64,000 nt of DNA from Bacteriovorax sp. PP10 (lineage in GTDB: Bacteria; Bdellovibrionota; Bacteriovoracia; Bacteriovoracales; Bacteriovoracaceae): NCBI RefSeq assembly GCF_035013165.1, contig NZ_JAYGJQ010000002.1, positions 186,001-250,000 on the forward strand. Direction: 5' to 3'. Below the pieces are notes generated by a model. It was not told where the DNA came from. It saw only the letters and a program-made list of their open reading frames with translations, and ran no database searches. How positions within the stretch are numbered: position 1 is the first letter of the stretch; each line of letters opens with the position of its first letter. Of the stretch, positions 16,917 to 25,332 are shown piece after piece. The position numbers were made by a program, and so were the translations under genes.

Positions 16917-17282
16917 TTATTTTAAATATTTCTCAGCATTTTTTGATGCTTTATCGATCTTAACAGTATTTCCTGCACCGTCATTGATTTCTGTAATCAA
17001 TAGAGCAGTAAAGTTTTGTCTGTGACCGTTTCTTCTCTTGTATCCACCTGGTTTTCTCTTGAAAACGATTAGTTTTCTTGAGCGATCGTGCATAATAACT
17101 TTTGCGCTGATCTTTGCTCCACCAACAACTGGTGCTCCAACAAGTGGCTTATCTCCACCGATGAATAGAACTTGGTCTAAAGTGATAGTTGCGCCAGCAT
17201 CGTGTGCTAGTTTCTCAACATCAATTAGATCTCCTGCTTGAACTTTGTACTGGTGTCCACCAATCTCTACAATTCCGTACAT
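16917..17282 (-). CDS. rplU: Ribosomal protein L21
   Basis: L21 is a 23S rRNA-binding protein of the large subunit. The 121-residue protein shows MYGIVEIGGHQYKVQAGDLIDVEKL at the start and KVIMHDRSRKLIVFKRKPGGYKRRNGHRQ in the rRNA-binding region. The C-terminal 15-20 residues (NDGAGNTVKIDKASKNAEKYLK) extend past the compact version of about 103 residues. It has a TTAGGAG ribosome binding site and a leader of about 100 bases from the predicted promoter, long enough to hold a regulatory structure. Confidence 0.97.
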   Translation of the reverse strand: MYGIVEIGGHQYKVQAGDLIDVEKLAHDAGATITLDQVLFIGGDKPLVGAPVVGGAKISAKVIMHDRSRKLIVFKRKPGGYKRRNGHRQNFTALLITEINDGAGNTVKIDKASKNAEKYLK

Positions 17283-17389
17283 TGAAAACTCCTAAGTAAA
17301 TAGGTAAATCCAGGGGTTTATTTCAGAGCTTTTGACTCGGATATAAAACTTGTTGGCCCTAATTTTAACCACTATTTATGAACCTTGGA

Positions 17390-17418
17390 TTTTTAAGCAA
17401 AGTCCCCCTTAATGTCAA
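17390..17418 (-). promoter_or_regulatory. Sigma70-type promoter for rplU-rpmA
   Basis: On the reverse strand a perfect TTGACA (17413-17418) is followed after 17 bases by TAAAAA (17390-17395). Transcription would start near 17383, giving a leader of about 100 bases before the rplU start. Confidence 0.5.
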
Positions 17419-17483
17419 GGGAATAGTCTTCCGATACGTTTAGTACCGCTGGGGAAAACCCCATGCTAAATGAGGTTTGTGCT

Positions 17484-18296
17484 ATGAGTAAAAAAGTTTA
17501 CTACCAATACCAAAAAGAACTCAACCTTCCAGTTTACATCAGTATGGACCCGCAAAGCTTTGAAAGTGGATTCGGAGACTTCCTTGTTGCGATGAAATTC
17601 GTGAAACTAAATGAAAAAGAAGAAGTCGAAGCGCTGGCCATTTTAAAGAAAAATAATGCATCTAGATGTTTAAATATTTCTGAGGCCAGTCCGTCAGTGT
17701 CGCGTCAAATTCAGTCAACGATGGAATCTGACCGCTACGGGCAAGAGTCGGTGATCCCGAAACCGGGTTATCAGGTCTACCGTTATAAAAATGTGGGATT
17801 CATGGTTTATTCTTTCGGAGTGAAGGCCTGGGAGTTTGGTTGTTACAGTGATTTCGGATCGAGCAAAGAAGCTGATAAAAAACTAGCAGCAAGAACAGTG
17901 ATTCATCGTTACTTAAGCTGGGCCCTGGTTCACCATGGCATCCTGGGATTATGGGGTGTGACGGTTGATGATGGGATGGTCCTACAAAGGACCATTGAGT
18001 CCAGAGGTGAAGCTGTGTTTATCGATGTAGTGGGGAATCGCATTCTTTCATTAGATGGAATTAAAAAGCTTGGGCCGAAATTTAAAGTTCTAAGATTAGA
18101 TCCAACTTTGCACGGAAGAAATATTCGCATGACTAATGAAGAACTTTTAAGCTTCATGTCTGCGCATTGCTCATATCTCGATTACACAGGATTATCTGTG
18201 CCTGTGAGACAGATGATTCAGACATTGGCGAGAATGACAGAAGGTCTGGTGCATCCAGAAGAAAGTTTTAGGCCGAGAACTGATTTGTCATTGTAG
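17484..18296 (+). CDS. Conserved-looking protein of unknown function
   Basis: The 270-residue cytoplasmic-type protein has no signal peptide or membrane segment. I do not recognise its family. Notable stretches are GYQVYRYKNVGFMVYSFGVKAWEFGCYSDFG (about 100-130) and TVIHRYLSWALVHHGILGLWGVTVDDG (about 140-165), which suggest a compact alpha/beta fold with an aromatic core. I place the start at the ATG at 17484, because GAGG sits nine bases before it; an in-frame ATG at 17463 would add seven residues. It is divergent from rplU, with about 200 bases between starts, and precedes lgt in the same direction. Confidence 0.7.
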   Translation: MSKKVYYQYQKELNLPVYISMDPQSFESGFGDFLVAMKFVKLNEKEEVEALAILKKNNASRCLNISEASPSVSRQIQSTMESDRYGQESVIPKPGYQVYRYKNVGFMVYSFGVKAWEFGCYSDFGSSKEADKKLAARTVIHRYLSWALVHHGILGLWGVTVDDGMVLQRTIESRGEAVFIDVVGNRILSLDGIKKLGPKFKVLRLDPTLHGRNIRMTNEELLSFMSAHCSYLDYTGLSVPVRQMIQTLARMTEGLVHPEESFRPRTDLSL

Positions 18297-18311
18297 TCAC
18301 TCTTCGTTATC

Positions 18312-18334
18312 CTTTTTAAAATTATTTTAAAAAG
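18312..18334. repeat. AT-rich 10-bp inverted repeat before lgt
   Basis: CTTTTTAAAA (18312-18321) pairs with TTTTAAAAAG (18325-18334) across a three-base loop. It overlaps the ribosome binding region of lgt and follows the previous stop codon by 15 bases. It may be a weak terminator or a structure limiting lgt translation. Confidence 0.4.
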
Positions 18335-18345
18335 AGATACGAAAT

Positions 18346-19140
18346 ATGAATACGCATTACGTTCACAATTTAGATCCAGTCATTTTTGATTTAGGAAAAT
18401 TCCAGATCCGTTGGTATGGATTGATGTATGTTGTCGGGTTTATCATCGCCGGATTCCTTTTAAAAATTCTTGTGAAGAAAAACTTCTTCAAAGTCCCGGA
18501 AGAAAAAATTGATTCATTAATCACGACGATGATCATCTGTATGTTTATCGGTGCGAGATTCTTTTATGTCTTCATTTATAACTGGGATTACTATTCAGTT
18601 AACATGATGGAGCTGCTTGCTGTCTGGAAGGGCGGATTAAGCTTCCACGGTGCTTTAGTTGGTCTGTGTGTTGGTGGATACATCTTTGCTAAGCAAAACA
18701 AGATTACATGGTTTGAGGTGATGGATTCTGTGGCCCTTGCCGGTTCACAGGGACTTTTCTGGGGACGTTTAGGAAACTTCATTAACGGTGAACTTTACGG
18801 TCGACCAACAAACTCATGGGTGGGAATTATTTTTCCAAACGGTGGGGGACTTTATCCTCGTCACGCTTCGCAATTATATGAAGCAGTTCTTGAAGGTCTT
18901 GCTCTCTCAGTGCTTCTTTGGATCATGAGAGGAAAAGTAAAAGTTTATGGAATGATCTCTGCGGTTTTCATTTCAGGTTACGGTATTTTTAGATTTATCG
19001 TTGAATTCTACCGCGAGCCGGATTCTCAACTTGGATACTACTTTGGATTTTTAACGATGGGACAAATTCTATGTTTCATCATGATCATCGTAGGAATTTT
19101 TGTCGGGATCTACGCTAAGAAGAAAAACGTTACCATTTAG
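18346..19140 (+). CDS. lgt: Prolipoprotein diacylglyceryl transferase Lgt
   Basis: Lgt transfers a diacylglyceryl group from phosphatidylglycerol to the lipobox cysteine of prolipoproteins, in the inner membrane. The 264-residue protein has about seven transmembrane helices and the family signatures IRWYGLMYVVGF near the N-terminus, GGLSFHGALVG with the essential histidine near residue 103, and GRLGNFINGELYGRPT at about 142-157, followed by YPRHASQLYEA. It would process the several lipoproteins in this window. The coding end overlaps the convergent secreted-protein gene by 11 bases. Confidence 0.96.
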   Translation: MNTHYVHNLDPVIFDLGKFQIRWYGLMYVVGFIIAGFLLKILVKKNFFKVPEEKIDSLITTMIICMFIGARFFYVFIYNWDYYSVNMMELLAVWKGGLSFHGALVGLCVGGYIFAKQNKITWFEVMDSVALAGSQGLFWGRLGNFINGELYGRPTNSWVGIIFPNGGGLYPRHASQLYEAVLEGLALSVLLWIMRGKVKVYGMISAVFISGYGIFRFIVEFYREPDSQLGYYFGFLTMGQILCFIMIIVGIFVGIYAKKKNVTI

Positions 19141-19669
19141 GTAATGCTTCATTGAATTTTTGATAAAGCGGTACCACTGTTTTATCTGCACTCACCACTT
19201 CAATGAACATTGGAAAACAAGTGATGGAGCAACTTCCCTGATAGATGATGTTGTTGCCGTCACGGTTCATCCAGACATACAAAGCGTTCATATCTTTTTG
19301 AACGTACTTGTCTTGCTTCTTATATTTTTTTTGTAAATCGGCGAGAAAAATATCGTGGATAAAATGTTGTGGGAGTCTCACAAACATATCGGTGATTTTA
19401 TCGTCTTTGGTTTGCACATACACATCGAGATGGTAGTTCGCGCGTTTTAATTTAAGTTTGATAATTTTGAGATTTCCATGATCTTCAAAAATATCTGACT
19501 GAATTGTTTTGTCTGTTTTGGCCTTTTCTAAAGTTCCACCGGGTAAAAAAGGCCCGAGAGAGTCAAAGGTAAAATCATAATTTGGTGGTTTTATATCTGC
19601 CAAAACAGGTGTAGAAAGACCTAGAAAGAGGCATATAAGCGGAAGTAATTTGATGAATAGAACATTCAT
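19130..19669 (-). CDS. Secreted protein of unknown function
   Basis: The 179-residue product has a Sec signal peptide (LLPLICLFLGLSTPVLA-D). The mature region is beta-rich with no domain I recognise. A CSITC pair (residues about 148-152) could form a disulfide, and the segments DHGNLKIIKLKLKRANYHLDVYVQT and MFVRLPQHFIHDIFLADLQKKYKKQ suggest alternating strands and a helix. Gene neighbours (lgt convergent, transglycosylase divergent) suggest an envelope location but no specific role. Confidence 0.65.
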   Translation of the reverse strand: MNVLFIKLLPLICLFLGLSTPVLADIKPPNYDFTFDSLGPFLPGGTLEKAKTDKTIQSDIFEDHGNLKIIKLKLKRANYHLDVYVQTKDDKITDMFVRLPQHFIHDIFLADLQKKYKKQDKYVQKDMNALYVWMNRDGNNIIYQGSCSITCFPMFIEVVSADKTVVPLYQKFNEALPKW

Positions 19670-19820
19670 TGGACTATTTTATGCGGCTCTTAATTTAATA
19701 ACTAGATGGGAAAAAACTTTTTTTTTACCCGGATTGCGGTTACACTGAAGTCTGTATCTGTGCTTGGATTCAACAGGAGCGTTGGATCACCCTTGTGACT
19801 TCATCAGGATGATAATATTT

Positions 19821-21395
19821 ATGAAAAAAAACGTACTGTTTCGATCAACAACATCTAAATTATCTGTCCTCGTAGTAGCTCTTGTACTTACCTCATGTGC
19901 TTCATCTTCAAAAACACCGGCCCCTAAAGTAGTTTCAACTCCGCACACAAAAGATGGTTTTGCCTCTGAAAGTGTTCGTGAAGCTTACCTGCGTTTGAAG
20001 AAGACGGACTACACTGAGCAAGATAAGAAAATCGACGAAGAACAGTCTTCTAGAATTGCGAAAGTTCAATCACGTTCGATGATCACAGGAGCTTCGACTC
20101 TTGATGGTTTAGGTAACTACAAAGGTAAAACTTATTACCTTGAAGGTGCTGAAGAACTAAACTTAGAAAACAATTATTTTGATATCCCTGTTACGTATAA
20201 TGCCCAGGTAAAAAGATGGGTTCATTATTTCTTAAACAGAGGACGTCCATTCTTCGAGCGCTATACTGAAAGAGCGGGAAGATATGCACCAATTCTTGGA
20301 GCAATCTTGGAAGAGCACGGACTTCCAAGAGATTTAATTTTCTTAGCAATGGCGGAGAGTGGATTTAACAATTCAGCGAAGTCATGGGCAGCAGCTGTTG
20401 GACCTTGGCAGTTCATGCCATACACAGGAAGAATGTACGGACTGGAGCAAGACTGGTACCGCGATGAAAGACGCGATCCAATTAAAGCAACAGTTGCGGC
20501 AGCAAGATACCTGGCAAAACTTTATGATGATTTCGGACAATGGGAAGTAGCAGCTGCTGCTTACAATGCCGGAGAAGGAAAACTTGGTCGCGCGATCAAG
20601 AAATACAAGTCTGAAGATTTCTGGCACCTTACAAAAGGGAAGTATCTTAAAGACGAAACAAAAAATTACGTTCCAAAAATTATGGCCCTTGCGATTATCG
20701 GAAAAAACCTAAAGTCATTTGGTTTTGATGATGTTGAATTCCATGAGCCTTTAGACTTTGATGAAATCAGTGTTCCAGCAGGAACTGACTTAATTAAACT
20801 TTCAGAAAGTGTTGGAGTTGATTTCGAAGAAATTCAACGTCTAAACCCGGAAGTTCTAAGATGGTTTACTCCACCAAATATTGCAGACTACCGTTTAAGA
20901 CTTCCACCGAATACAGCAGAGAAATATGCTAACTGCTGCGCTAAAACGGATTTCTTAGCTGTAAACTTCCAGCAATTCGTTGTTCCGAACAAAGGAATGA
21001 GTTTAGCTGCCATTTCTAAGAAATTTAAACTTAGAAAAGATTATGTCCTGGCGGGCCTAAACAATGTTTCTGAAAAAACTCATTTTTCTGCGGGTGATGT
21101 TGTAAAACTTCCTTTCAGAGAAGGTGAATTAGTAAGTGCAGACAACAATCTTTACGCTGACTTATTTGAAAAACCACGTCGCGAAATTCTGAAACGTAAC
21201 TCACGTGCTATCAGAGCAAAGAGGTATGCATCTAGAAAAAAGCCAATGCGCTATTATACCGTAAAAAAAGGAGAAACACTGTTCACAGTGGCACAAAAGC
21301 ACGGCATCTCCGTAAAACGGTTAATAGCGTCGAACACTGATTTAATTAAAAAATCTAAAAAAGTGAACGCAGGAATCAGATTAGTTATTAAATAG
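19821..21395 (+). CDS. MltD-like lytic transglycosylase lipoprotein with LysM domains
   Basis: The enzyme should cleave the glycan strand of peptidoglycan with formation of 1,6-anhydromuramic acid. Starting at ATG 19821 (AGGA upstream), the 524-residue protein has a lipobox LTSC with Cys26. The SLT catalytic domain (about 145-290) carries the catalytic Glu179 in AMAESGFNNSAKS, then VGPWQFMPYTGRMYGL and AAAYNAGEGKLGRAI. Two LysM-type regions follow: one near 395-430 (MSLAAISKKFKLRKDYV) and a clear C-terminal one (YYTVKKGETLFTVAQKHGISVKRLI). This is the MltD plan. An upstream in-frame codon at 19764 would add 19 residues without a signal and is not preferred. Confidence 0.92.
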   Translation: MKKNVLFRSTTSKLSVLVVALVLTSCASSSKTPAPKVVSTPHTKDGFASESVREAYLRLKKTDYTEQDKKIDEEQSSRIAKVQSRSMITGASTLDGLGNYKGKTYYLEGAEELNLENNYFDIPVTYNAQVKRWVHYFLNRGRPFFERYTERAGRYAPILGAILEEHGLPRDLIFLAMAESGFNNSAKSWAAAVGPWQFMPYTGRMYGLEQDWYRDERRDPIKATVAAARYLAKLYDDFGQWEVAAAAYNAGEGKLGRAIKKYKSEDFWHLTKGKYLKDETKNYVPKIMALAIIGKNLKSFGFDDVEFHEPLDFDEISVPAGTDLIKLSESVGVDFEEIQRLNPEVLRWFTPPNIADYRLRLPPNTAEKYANCCAKTDFLAVNFQQFVVPNKGMSLAAISKKFKLRKDYVLAGLNNVSEKTHFSAGDVVKLPFREGELVSADNNLYADLFEKPRREILKRNSRAIRAKRYASRKKPMRYYTVKKGETLFTVAQKHGISVKRLIASNTDLIKKSKKVNAGIRLVIK

Positions 21396-21475
21396 AATTT
21401 TCTACTTCTCAGTCTTAATTTCTTTGAAGTACACTTTGCTTTTCAAAACTCAAAGTGTGCTCTCAAGGAAATATC

Positions 21476-22615
21476 ATGGCCTTCAAAGATATCCATAAAC
21501 TCAAAAAAATTGCCGTTGTTGAAAGAGAAACCATCGTGGTTCCTTATTTAGTGATTGGGAAAGATATCTTCTCTCTTTCTCTTTATAGTGATTTAAAGGC
21601 CGCTCATGGCGCTGAAAACGTACGTTTATTGTCGCAAGATGCGCTTCTACGTTCAGATCTACTGCCAAAAGGTCCGAGCTCAATTCGCGGCGAAACAAAT
21701 CAAAGACTATTCAAAGATTTATACCCTGACGTGACGATTACGAAATGTAGTGAAAACGCTCTTTTCTATAAAGATATGACATGGAAAAGTTTTGGCGGAA
21801 GAAGTAAGTCAGAGGCCCTGAAGTACGATGAAGGATTCTTCACTGGGGATCGTATCGATCCAGACTTCGAACAAATTTTTAAAAACGTTTCTCACTCTGA
21901 TGAATTCATCAATCAGGTGAGCGAAGAAGCTTATCACGTAAAAGTGAAGTCACTAAGACGCTCTGAAAATGGATTTATCGTTGAATGTATCAATGGAACT
22001 GAGTTTCATTGTGAGCAATTATATTTTGGTCTTTCTCCTTATCATTATCTGGAATTCTACTCTGAGAAGAGTGAGCTTTCAGATGCTTTTATTCAGTTCT
22101 GTGAGAGTACAAAAACGTCTTCAGCGTTATTCGTGAAATATGTTTTTGATGAAAAACCTTTATCAGATATGAAAGAAACTTTGTTCATTCCTTTAAGTTA
22201 CACGCATGAATGGGGTCACTTTATCGGTGAATTTAAAGACAATAAAGGGGTCCAGGAAATCGAATTTATGCATTTTTTGGAAGATCATTTGATGTCTGAA
22301 GAGGATGTTTCTCGCGTAATTCGTCTTTTAAAGAAGAATATGGAGAAGATTTTTGAAAATTATTTAAAAATTAAAAGCGGCGAATATATTTCTTTAGAGC
22401 AAGAAATTGGGTGTCTTAAAATTGACGACATGATTTTTGACAAAAGTTTAGAAGAGCATCCGGCCGAGCATAAGAATCTATTTTTCATTGGTATTAACGC
22501 TCCAGTTTCAAAACAGCAGCGCGAAATAGTCAACTTCGAGTATTCTCCAGAGACATTAAATGGCGTGATGCGTGGTTTAGTTGCGCATACAAATCACACA
22601 AAAAAACTTGAGTAG
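21476..22615 (+). CDS. Protein of unknown function, possibly Rossmann-type
   Basis: The 379-residue protein has no signal peptide. The N-terminus (VPYLVIGKDIFSLSLYSDLKAAHG then VRLLSQDAL) has the strand-loop-helix-strand rhythm of a dinucleotide-binding fold, but the GxGxxG motif is degenerate (VIGKDI), so cofactor binding is doubtful. The C-terminus NLFFIGINAPVSKQQREIVNFEYSPETLNGVM resembles the FAD-contact end of amine-oxidase-like proteins. A degenerate flavoprotein is one possibility. AAGGAA lies five bases before the ATG; the upstream GTG adds seven unlikely residues. An 8-bp inverted repeat at 21431-21458 (ACACTTTG/CAAAGTGT) lies between the transglycosylase and this gene. Confidence 0.6.
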   Translation: MAFKDIHKLKKIAVVERETIVVPYLVIGKDIFSLSLYSDLKAAHGAENVRLLSQDALLRSDLLPKGPSSIRGETNQRLFKDLYPDVTITKCSENALFYKDMTWKSFGGRSKSEALKYDEGFFTGDRIDPDFEQIFKNVSHSDEFINQVSEEAYHVKVKSLRRSENGFIVECINGTEFHCEQLYFGLSPYHYLEFYSEKSELSDAFIQFCESTKTSSALFVKYVFDEKPLSDMKETLFIPLSYTHEWGHFIGEFKDNKGVQEIEFMHFLEDHLMSEEDVSRVIRLLKKNMEKIFENYLKIKSGEYISLEQEIGCLKIDDMIFDKSLEEHPAEHKNLFFIGINAPVSKQQREIVNFEYSPETLNGVMRGLVAHTNHTKKLE

Positions 22616-22648
22616 AGTGTGTTGACAAAAGTCCGGACTCCTCCGACC

Positions 22649-22672
22649 ATAAAATCAATGACGTGATTTTAT
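22649..22672. promoter_or_regulatory. Operator-like palindrome upstream of the first barrel gene
   Basis: ATAAAATCA (22649-22657) is a perfect inverted repeat of TGATTTTAT (22664-22672), separated by six bases. It lies 40 bases before the start of an outer-membrane protein gene and follows a TTGACA at 22622-22627, overlapping where a -10 region should lie. It is a plausible repressor or activator site. Confidence 0.45.
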
Positions 22673-22711
22673 AAGGACTATTTCAATAGTTTAACTTCAA
22701 GGAGAAGATTG

Positions 22712-23839
22712 ATGAAAAGAAACGTAAACGTATTAGTAATTGCAGGACTTGCAGTTCTATCAACAAACGCTTTTGCTTCGAAAGCAAGAGTTCAGGCACT
22801 AGGACAAGACGGAAATCGTGGATCAGAATACATTGCTGATTCAAGAAACGTTTTCAGAAACCCAGCTGCTCTTAACGAAACAAAAAATTATTTAGTTACT
22901 GAGTGGGGAACAGCTGTTAACTCTGACGCTAACAACGCTCCAAGAGCTGAAGGTGGATTCTTCCGTGAAATGGGAGCTTTCAACTATGGTCTATACCTTG
23001 GTAACGATGGATCTATGAACACTACAAGAGTAGCTAACGGATTCCTAGCTCAAGACAACGCTCTTGATCTATTTATCGCTGGTGACATGGGTGTTAAGTG
23101 GGGAGCAAGACTTCACTATGCTGGTGGAAAAGATGAAGCTACAACTGCTGGTGTAAACAAGAAAAACACAGCATACGGAATTGGTCTTGGTGTAGTTGCT
23201 GGTGCTATCGAAGGTTACGCTAACGTAGATATCTCTGATAAATCAGAAGGTGCTGCTGCTTCAGGTGACGAGTGGAAACTTAAGCCATCATACCTTGTTG
23301 GTGGATCGTTTACTTGGACTGACTATACTTTCTTCGCTTCATACGAAAACACAAAAGCTGAGCAAAAACTTGCTGCAGCAAATACAACTGCTAAAACTTC
23401 TGCAATCGTAGTTGGTGCTGGTCGTACAATGGAAATCAACCCAACTGCTAGAGTTTTCGGAGACGTAAAAGTTTCTATCGCAAGCTCAGAAGATACAACT
23501 GGTGGAGCTGCTGCTGGTAAGACAAAAACAAATACACTTCCTGTAACTTTCGGAATGGAAGCAGACGCTACTTCTTGGTTAACTCTTCGTGGAGCCGTTT
23601 CTCAAAACGTATTCCTTAACGAAACTAAAGATGTTAACGGGAAAAAGAAAACAAACGCTAACCAAACTTTCGTAAATGCTGGTGCAACTCTTAACTTCGG
23701 TAAACTTAAAGTTGATGGTCTAATCGGAACTTCTGATGCTGCTAGAAACGGAACAGTTTCAGCTAACAACGGAACAAACCAAGGTACATTAACAACTGAC
23801 AACCTTTTAACTAAAGTTGCAGTTTCTTACTGGTTCTAA
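22712..23839 (+). CDS. Outer-membrane beta-barrel protein, first of a tandem pair
   Basis: The 375-residue protein has a Sec signal peptide ending NAFA-SK and a C-terminal aromatic ending VAVSYWF, the recognition signal for barrel insertion by the Bam machinery. The mature part consists of alternating short strands rich in Gly, Ala, Thr and Asn, as in porin-like barrels of about 16 strands. The opening segment RVQALGQDGNRGSEYIADSRNVFRNPA is shared with the downstream paralogue. Strong codon preference and an excellent ribosome binding site (AAGGAGA, six bases from ATG) suggest high expression. The start is ATG 22712, not the TTG just before it. The function may be a pore or surface structural protein. 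Confidence 0.85.
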   Translation: MKRNVNVLVIAGLAVLSTNAFASKARVQALGQDGNRGSEYIADSRNVFRNPAALNETKNYLVTEWGTAVNSDANNAPRAEGGFFREMGAFNYGLYLGNDGSMNTTRVANGFLAQDNALDLFIAGDMGVKWGARLHYAGGKDEATTAGVNKKNTAYGIGLGVVAGAIEGYANVDISDKSEGAAASGDEWKLKPSYLVGGSFTWTDYTFFASYENTKAEQKLAAANTTAKTSAIVVGAGRTMEINPTARVFGDVKVSIASSEDTTGGAAAGKTKTNTLPVTFGMEADATSWLTLRGAVSQNVFLNETKDVNGKKKTNANQTFVNAGATLNFGKLKVDGLIGTSDAARNGTVSANNGTNQGTLTTDNLLTKVAVSYWF

Positions 23840-23860
23840 TTTCTTAAATGAATAAATAGA

Positions 23861-23889
23861 AGGCCCTCCTTTATGGAGGGCTTTTTTTT
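23861..23889 (+). terminator. Intrinsic terminator after the first barrel gene
   Basis: GCCCTCC (23863-23869) pairs with GGAGGGC (23875-23881) and is followed by TTTTTTTTA. It isolates the two tandem barrel genes into separate transcripts, unless it is partly read through. Confidence 0.9.
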
Positions 23890-23934
23890 AAGAGTTTTTA
23901 AAGTCGACAAATTTGCTTAAAGGGGAATCCTGCA

Positions 23935-25173
23935 ATGAAAAAATTATTAACAGTTGGAACAGCATTATTGCTTCTTTCAACATCTGCATTTGCTACAGAA
24001 TCAAGACTATTAGCTCTTGGTATGAACGAAACAGACAACGAAGGTATGTACTATATTCAAGATGGAAGAAATATCTTCTTGAACTCTGCATACGTAAATC
24101 TTTACGCTGATCAATTAGTTACTGAATACGGATCAAATGGATTAACTGTTGGCGCAGGACAGTCACTTGATACAAACCACAGACCAAAAGCTCAAGGTGG
24201 GGTATTTAAGAAAATCGGTGGACTTACTTACGGTGTATACTACGGTAACGAATCGAACACATCATCTCTTCTAAGAGTAGCAGCTACAAGATCAGGAACG
24301 GCTCCTGCTGTTGCACTTCCTACAGCTGATAACCAAATCGACGTATTCGTTGGTGGGGATGCAGGAATAAAGTGGGGAGCTAACGCTACTTATGCTCACT
24401 CAAATAACGACGCTACTTTAGTAAAAGAAACTGGTATCGCAACTCGTTTTGGTGTTATCGGATCTAACTGGGATGCACATGCTAACATTTCATTAAAAAG
24501 TTCTTCAGAGTCTCCATTTACAACTGGAACACAAGAATTCAAAGGAAAGTTAGGATTTCAACTTGGTGGATCTTACTTATTCGATTTCGCTCGCGCGTTC
24601 GGATATGTTAAGCATTACGGTTGGGAGCAAAAAGCTACTGGAACAACAGACGTAAAAGGTGATTTCACTAGTTACTACGTTGGTATCGGTAAAGAATATG
24701 CTGTTAACGAAGGTGGAAAAATTTTCGCAGCTATTTCAGCTAAGAAAACAGACATCAACTTAAAATATGCTACTAAAGGTGAAGTTCGCCACTTAATCGT
24801 TCCAGTTAACATTGGATACGAAGCAGTAGCAACTGAATGGTTAACTCTTCGTGGATCTATTGTTCAAAACCTTTGGGGAACAAGAGACAACAAGAGACTT
24901 ACGATTGGTGCAACTGATTTAAGTAACACAGCTGCAACTTTAATCGGAAACATTTACGGAACAACTGGGAAGGCAACACTTGCTAACTCTACTGAAGTAA
25001 ATGCTGGTGCAACTTTGACTTTTGGCCAAGTAGCTGTTGATGGTATGTTAGGTTTAACTAGCAACAACAGAACTTCTGGATCTAACGGTGCAGGTACTAC
25101 GGCTAACAAGAACCAAGGTATGCTAGCTTTCGACAACCTTGCTACTAGAGTAGGGTTAACTTACAAATTCTAA
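23935..25173 (+). CDS. Outer-membrane beta-barrel protein, second of a tandem pair
   Basis: The 412-residue product has a signal peptide ending SAFA-TE and ends VGLTYKF, a typical barrel C-terminus with a final Phe. Its first mature residues SRLLALGMNETDNEGMYYIQDGRNIF align with the upstream protein, and the segment EWLTLRGS(I)VQN also matches EADATSWLTLRGAVSQN there, so the genes are diverged tandem duplicates. Variable loops (for example the TSSLLRVAATRSGTAP region and TTGTQEFKG) differ strongly, as expected for surface-exposed loops. A good AAGGGGAAT ribosome binding site precedes the ATG and a terminator follows. Likely an abundant porin or surface protein. Confidence 0.85.
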   Translation: MKKLLTVGTALLLLSTSAFATESRLLALGMNETDNEGMYYIQDGRNIFLNSAYVNLYADQLVTEYGSNGLTVGAGQSLDTNHRPKAQGGVFKKIGGLTYGVYYGNESNTSSLLRVAATRSGTAPAVALPTADNQIDVFVGGDAGIKWGANATYAHSNNDATLVKETGIATRFGVIGSNWDAHANISLKSSSESPFTTGTQEFKGKLGFQLGGSYLFDFARAFGYVKHYGWEQKATGTTDVKGDFTSYYVGIGKEYAVNEGGKIFAAISAKKTDINLKYATKGEVRHLIVPVNIGYEAVATEWLTLRGSIVQNLWGTRDNKRLTIGATDLSNTAATLIGNIYGTTGKATLANSTEVNAGATLTFGQVAVDGMLGLTSNNRTSGSNGAGTTANKNQGMLAFDNLATRVGLTYKF

Positions 25174-25201
25174 TCGTTAATCAGACGGATTTAATTAATG
25201 T

Positions 25202-25238
25202 AAAAAAAGCCAGGTCTAACCACCTGGCTTTTTTTTTG
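25202..25238. terminator. Bidirectional intrinsic terminator after the second barrel gene
   Basis: AAGCCAGGT (25207-25215) pairs with ACCTGGCTT (25222-25230), with A-rich sequence on the left and TTTTTTTT on the right. It terminates rightward transcription strongly. Confidence 0.9.
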
Positions 25239-25332
25239 TGCTCAGATGACATACTTTATTGGATTACAAACACTTCATAAGAATCTTATGATTATCTAGA
25301 GTATCTAATTAGATTGATCCAAGGATGGTTAT

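Noticed and set aside
19120-19145. Terminator at the lgt / secreted-protein junction.
   Set aside because: Only a five-base stem (TTACC/GGTAA) is present without a U-run, unlike the other convergent junctions.
22622-22655. Simple TTGACA/-10 promoter before the first barrel gene.
   Set aside because: TTGACA is perfect but the nearest TATAAT-like hexamers lie 20-22 bases away, so a normal sigma70 promoter is not convincing; recorded as a possible operator only.
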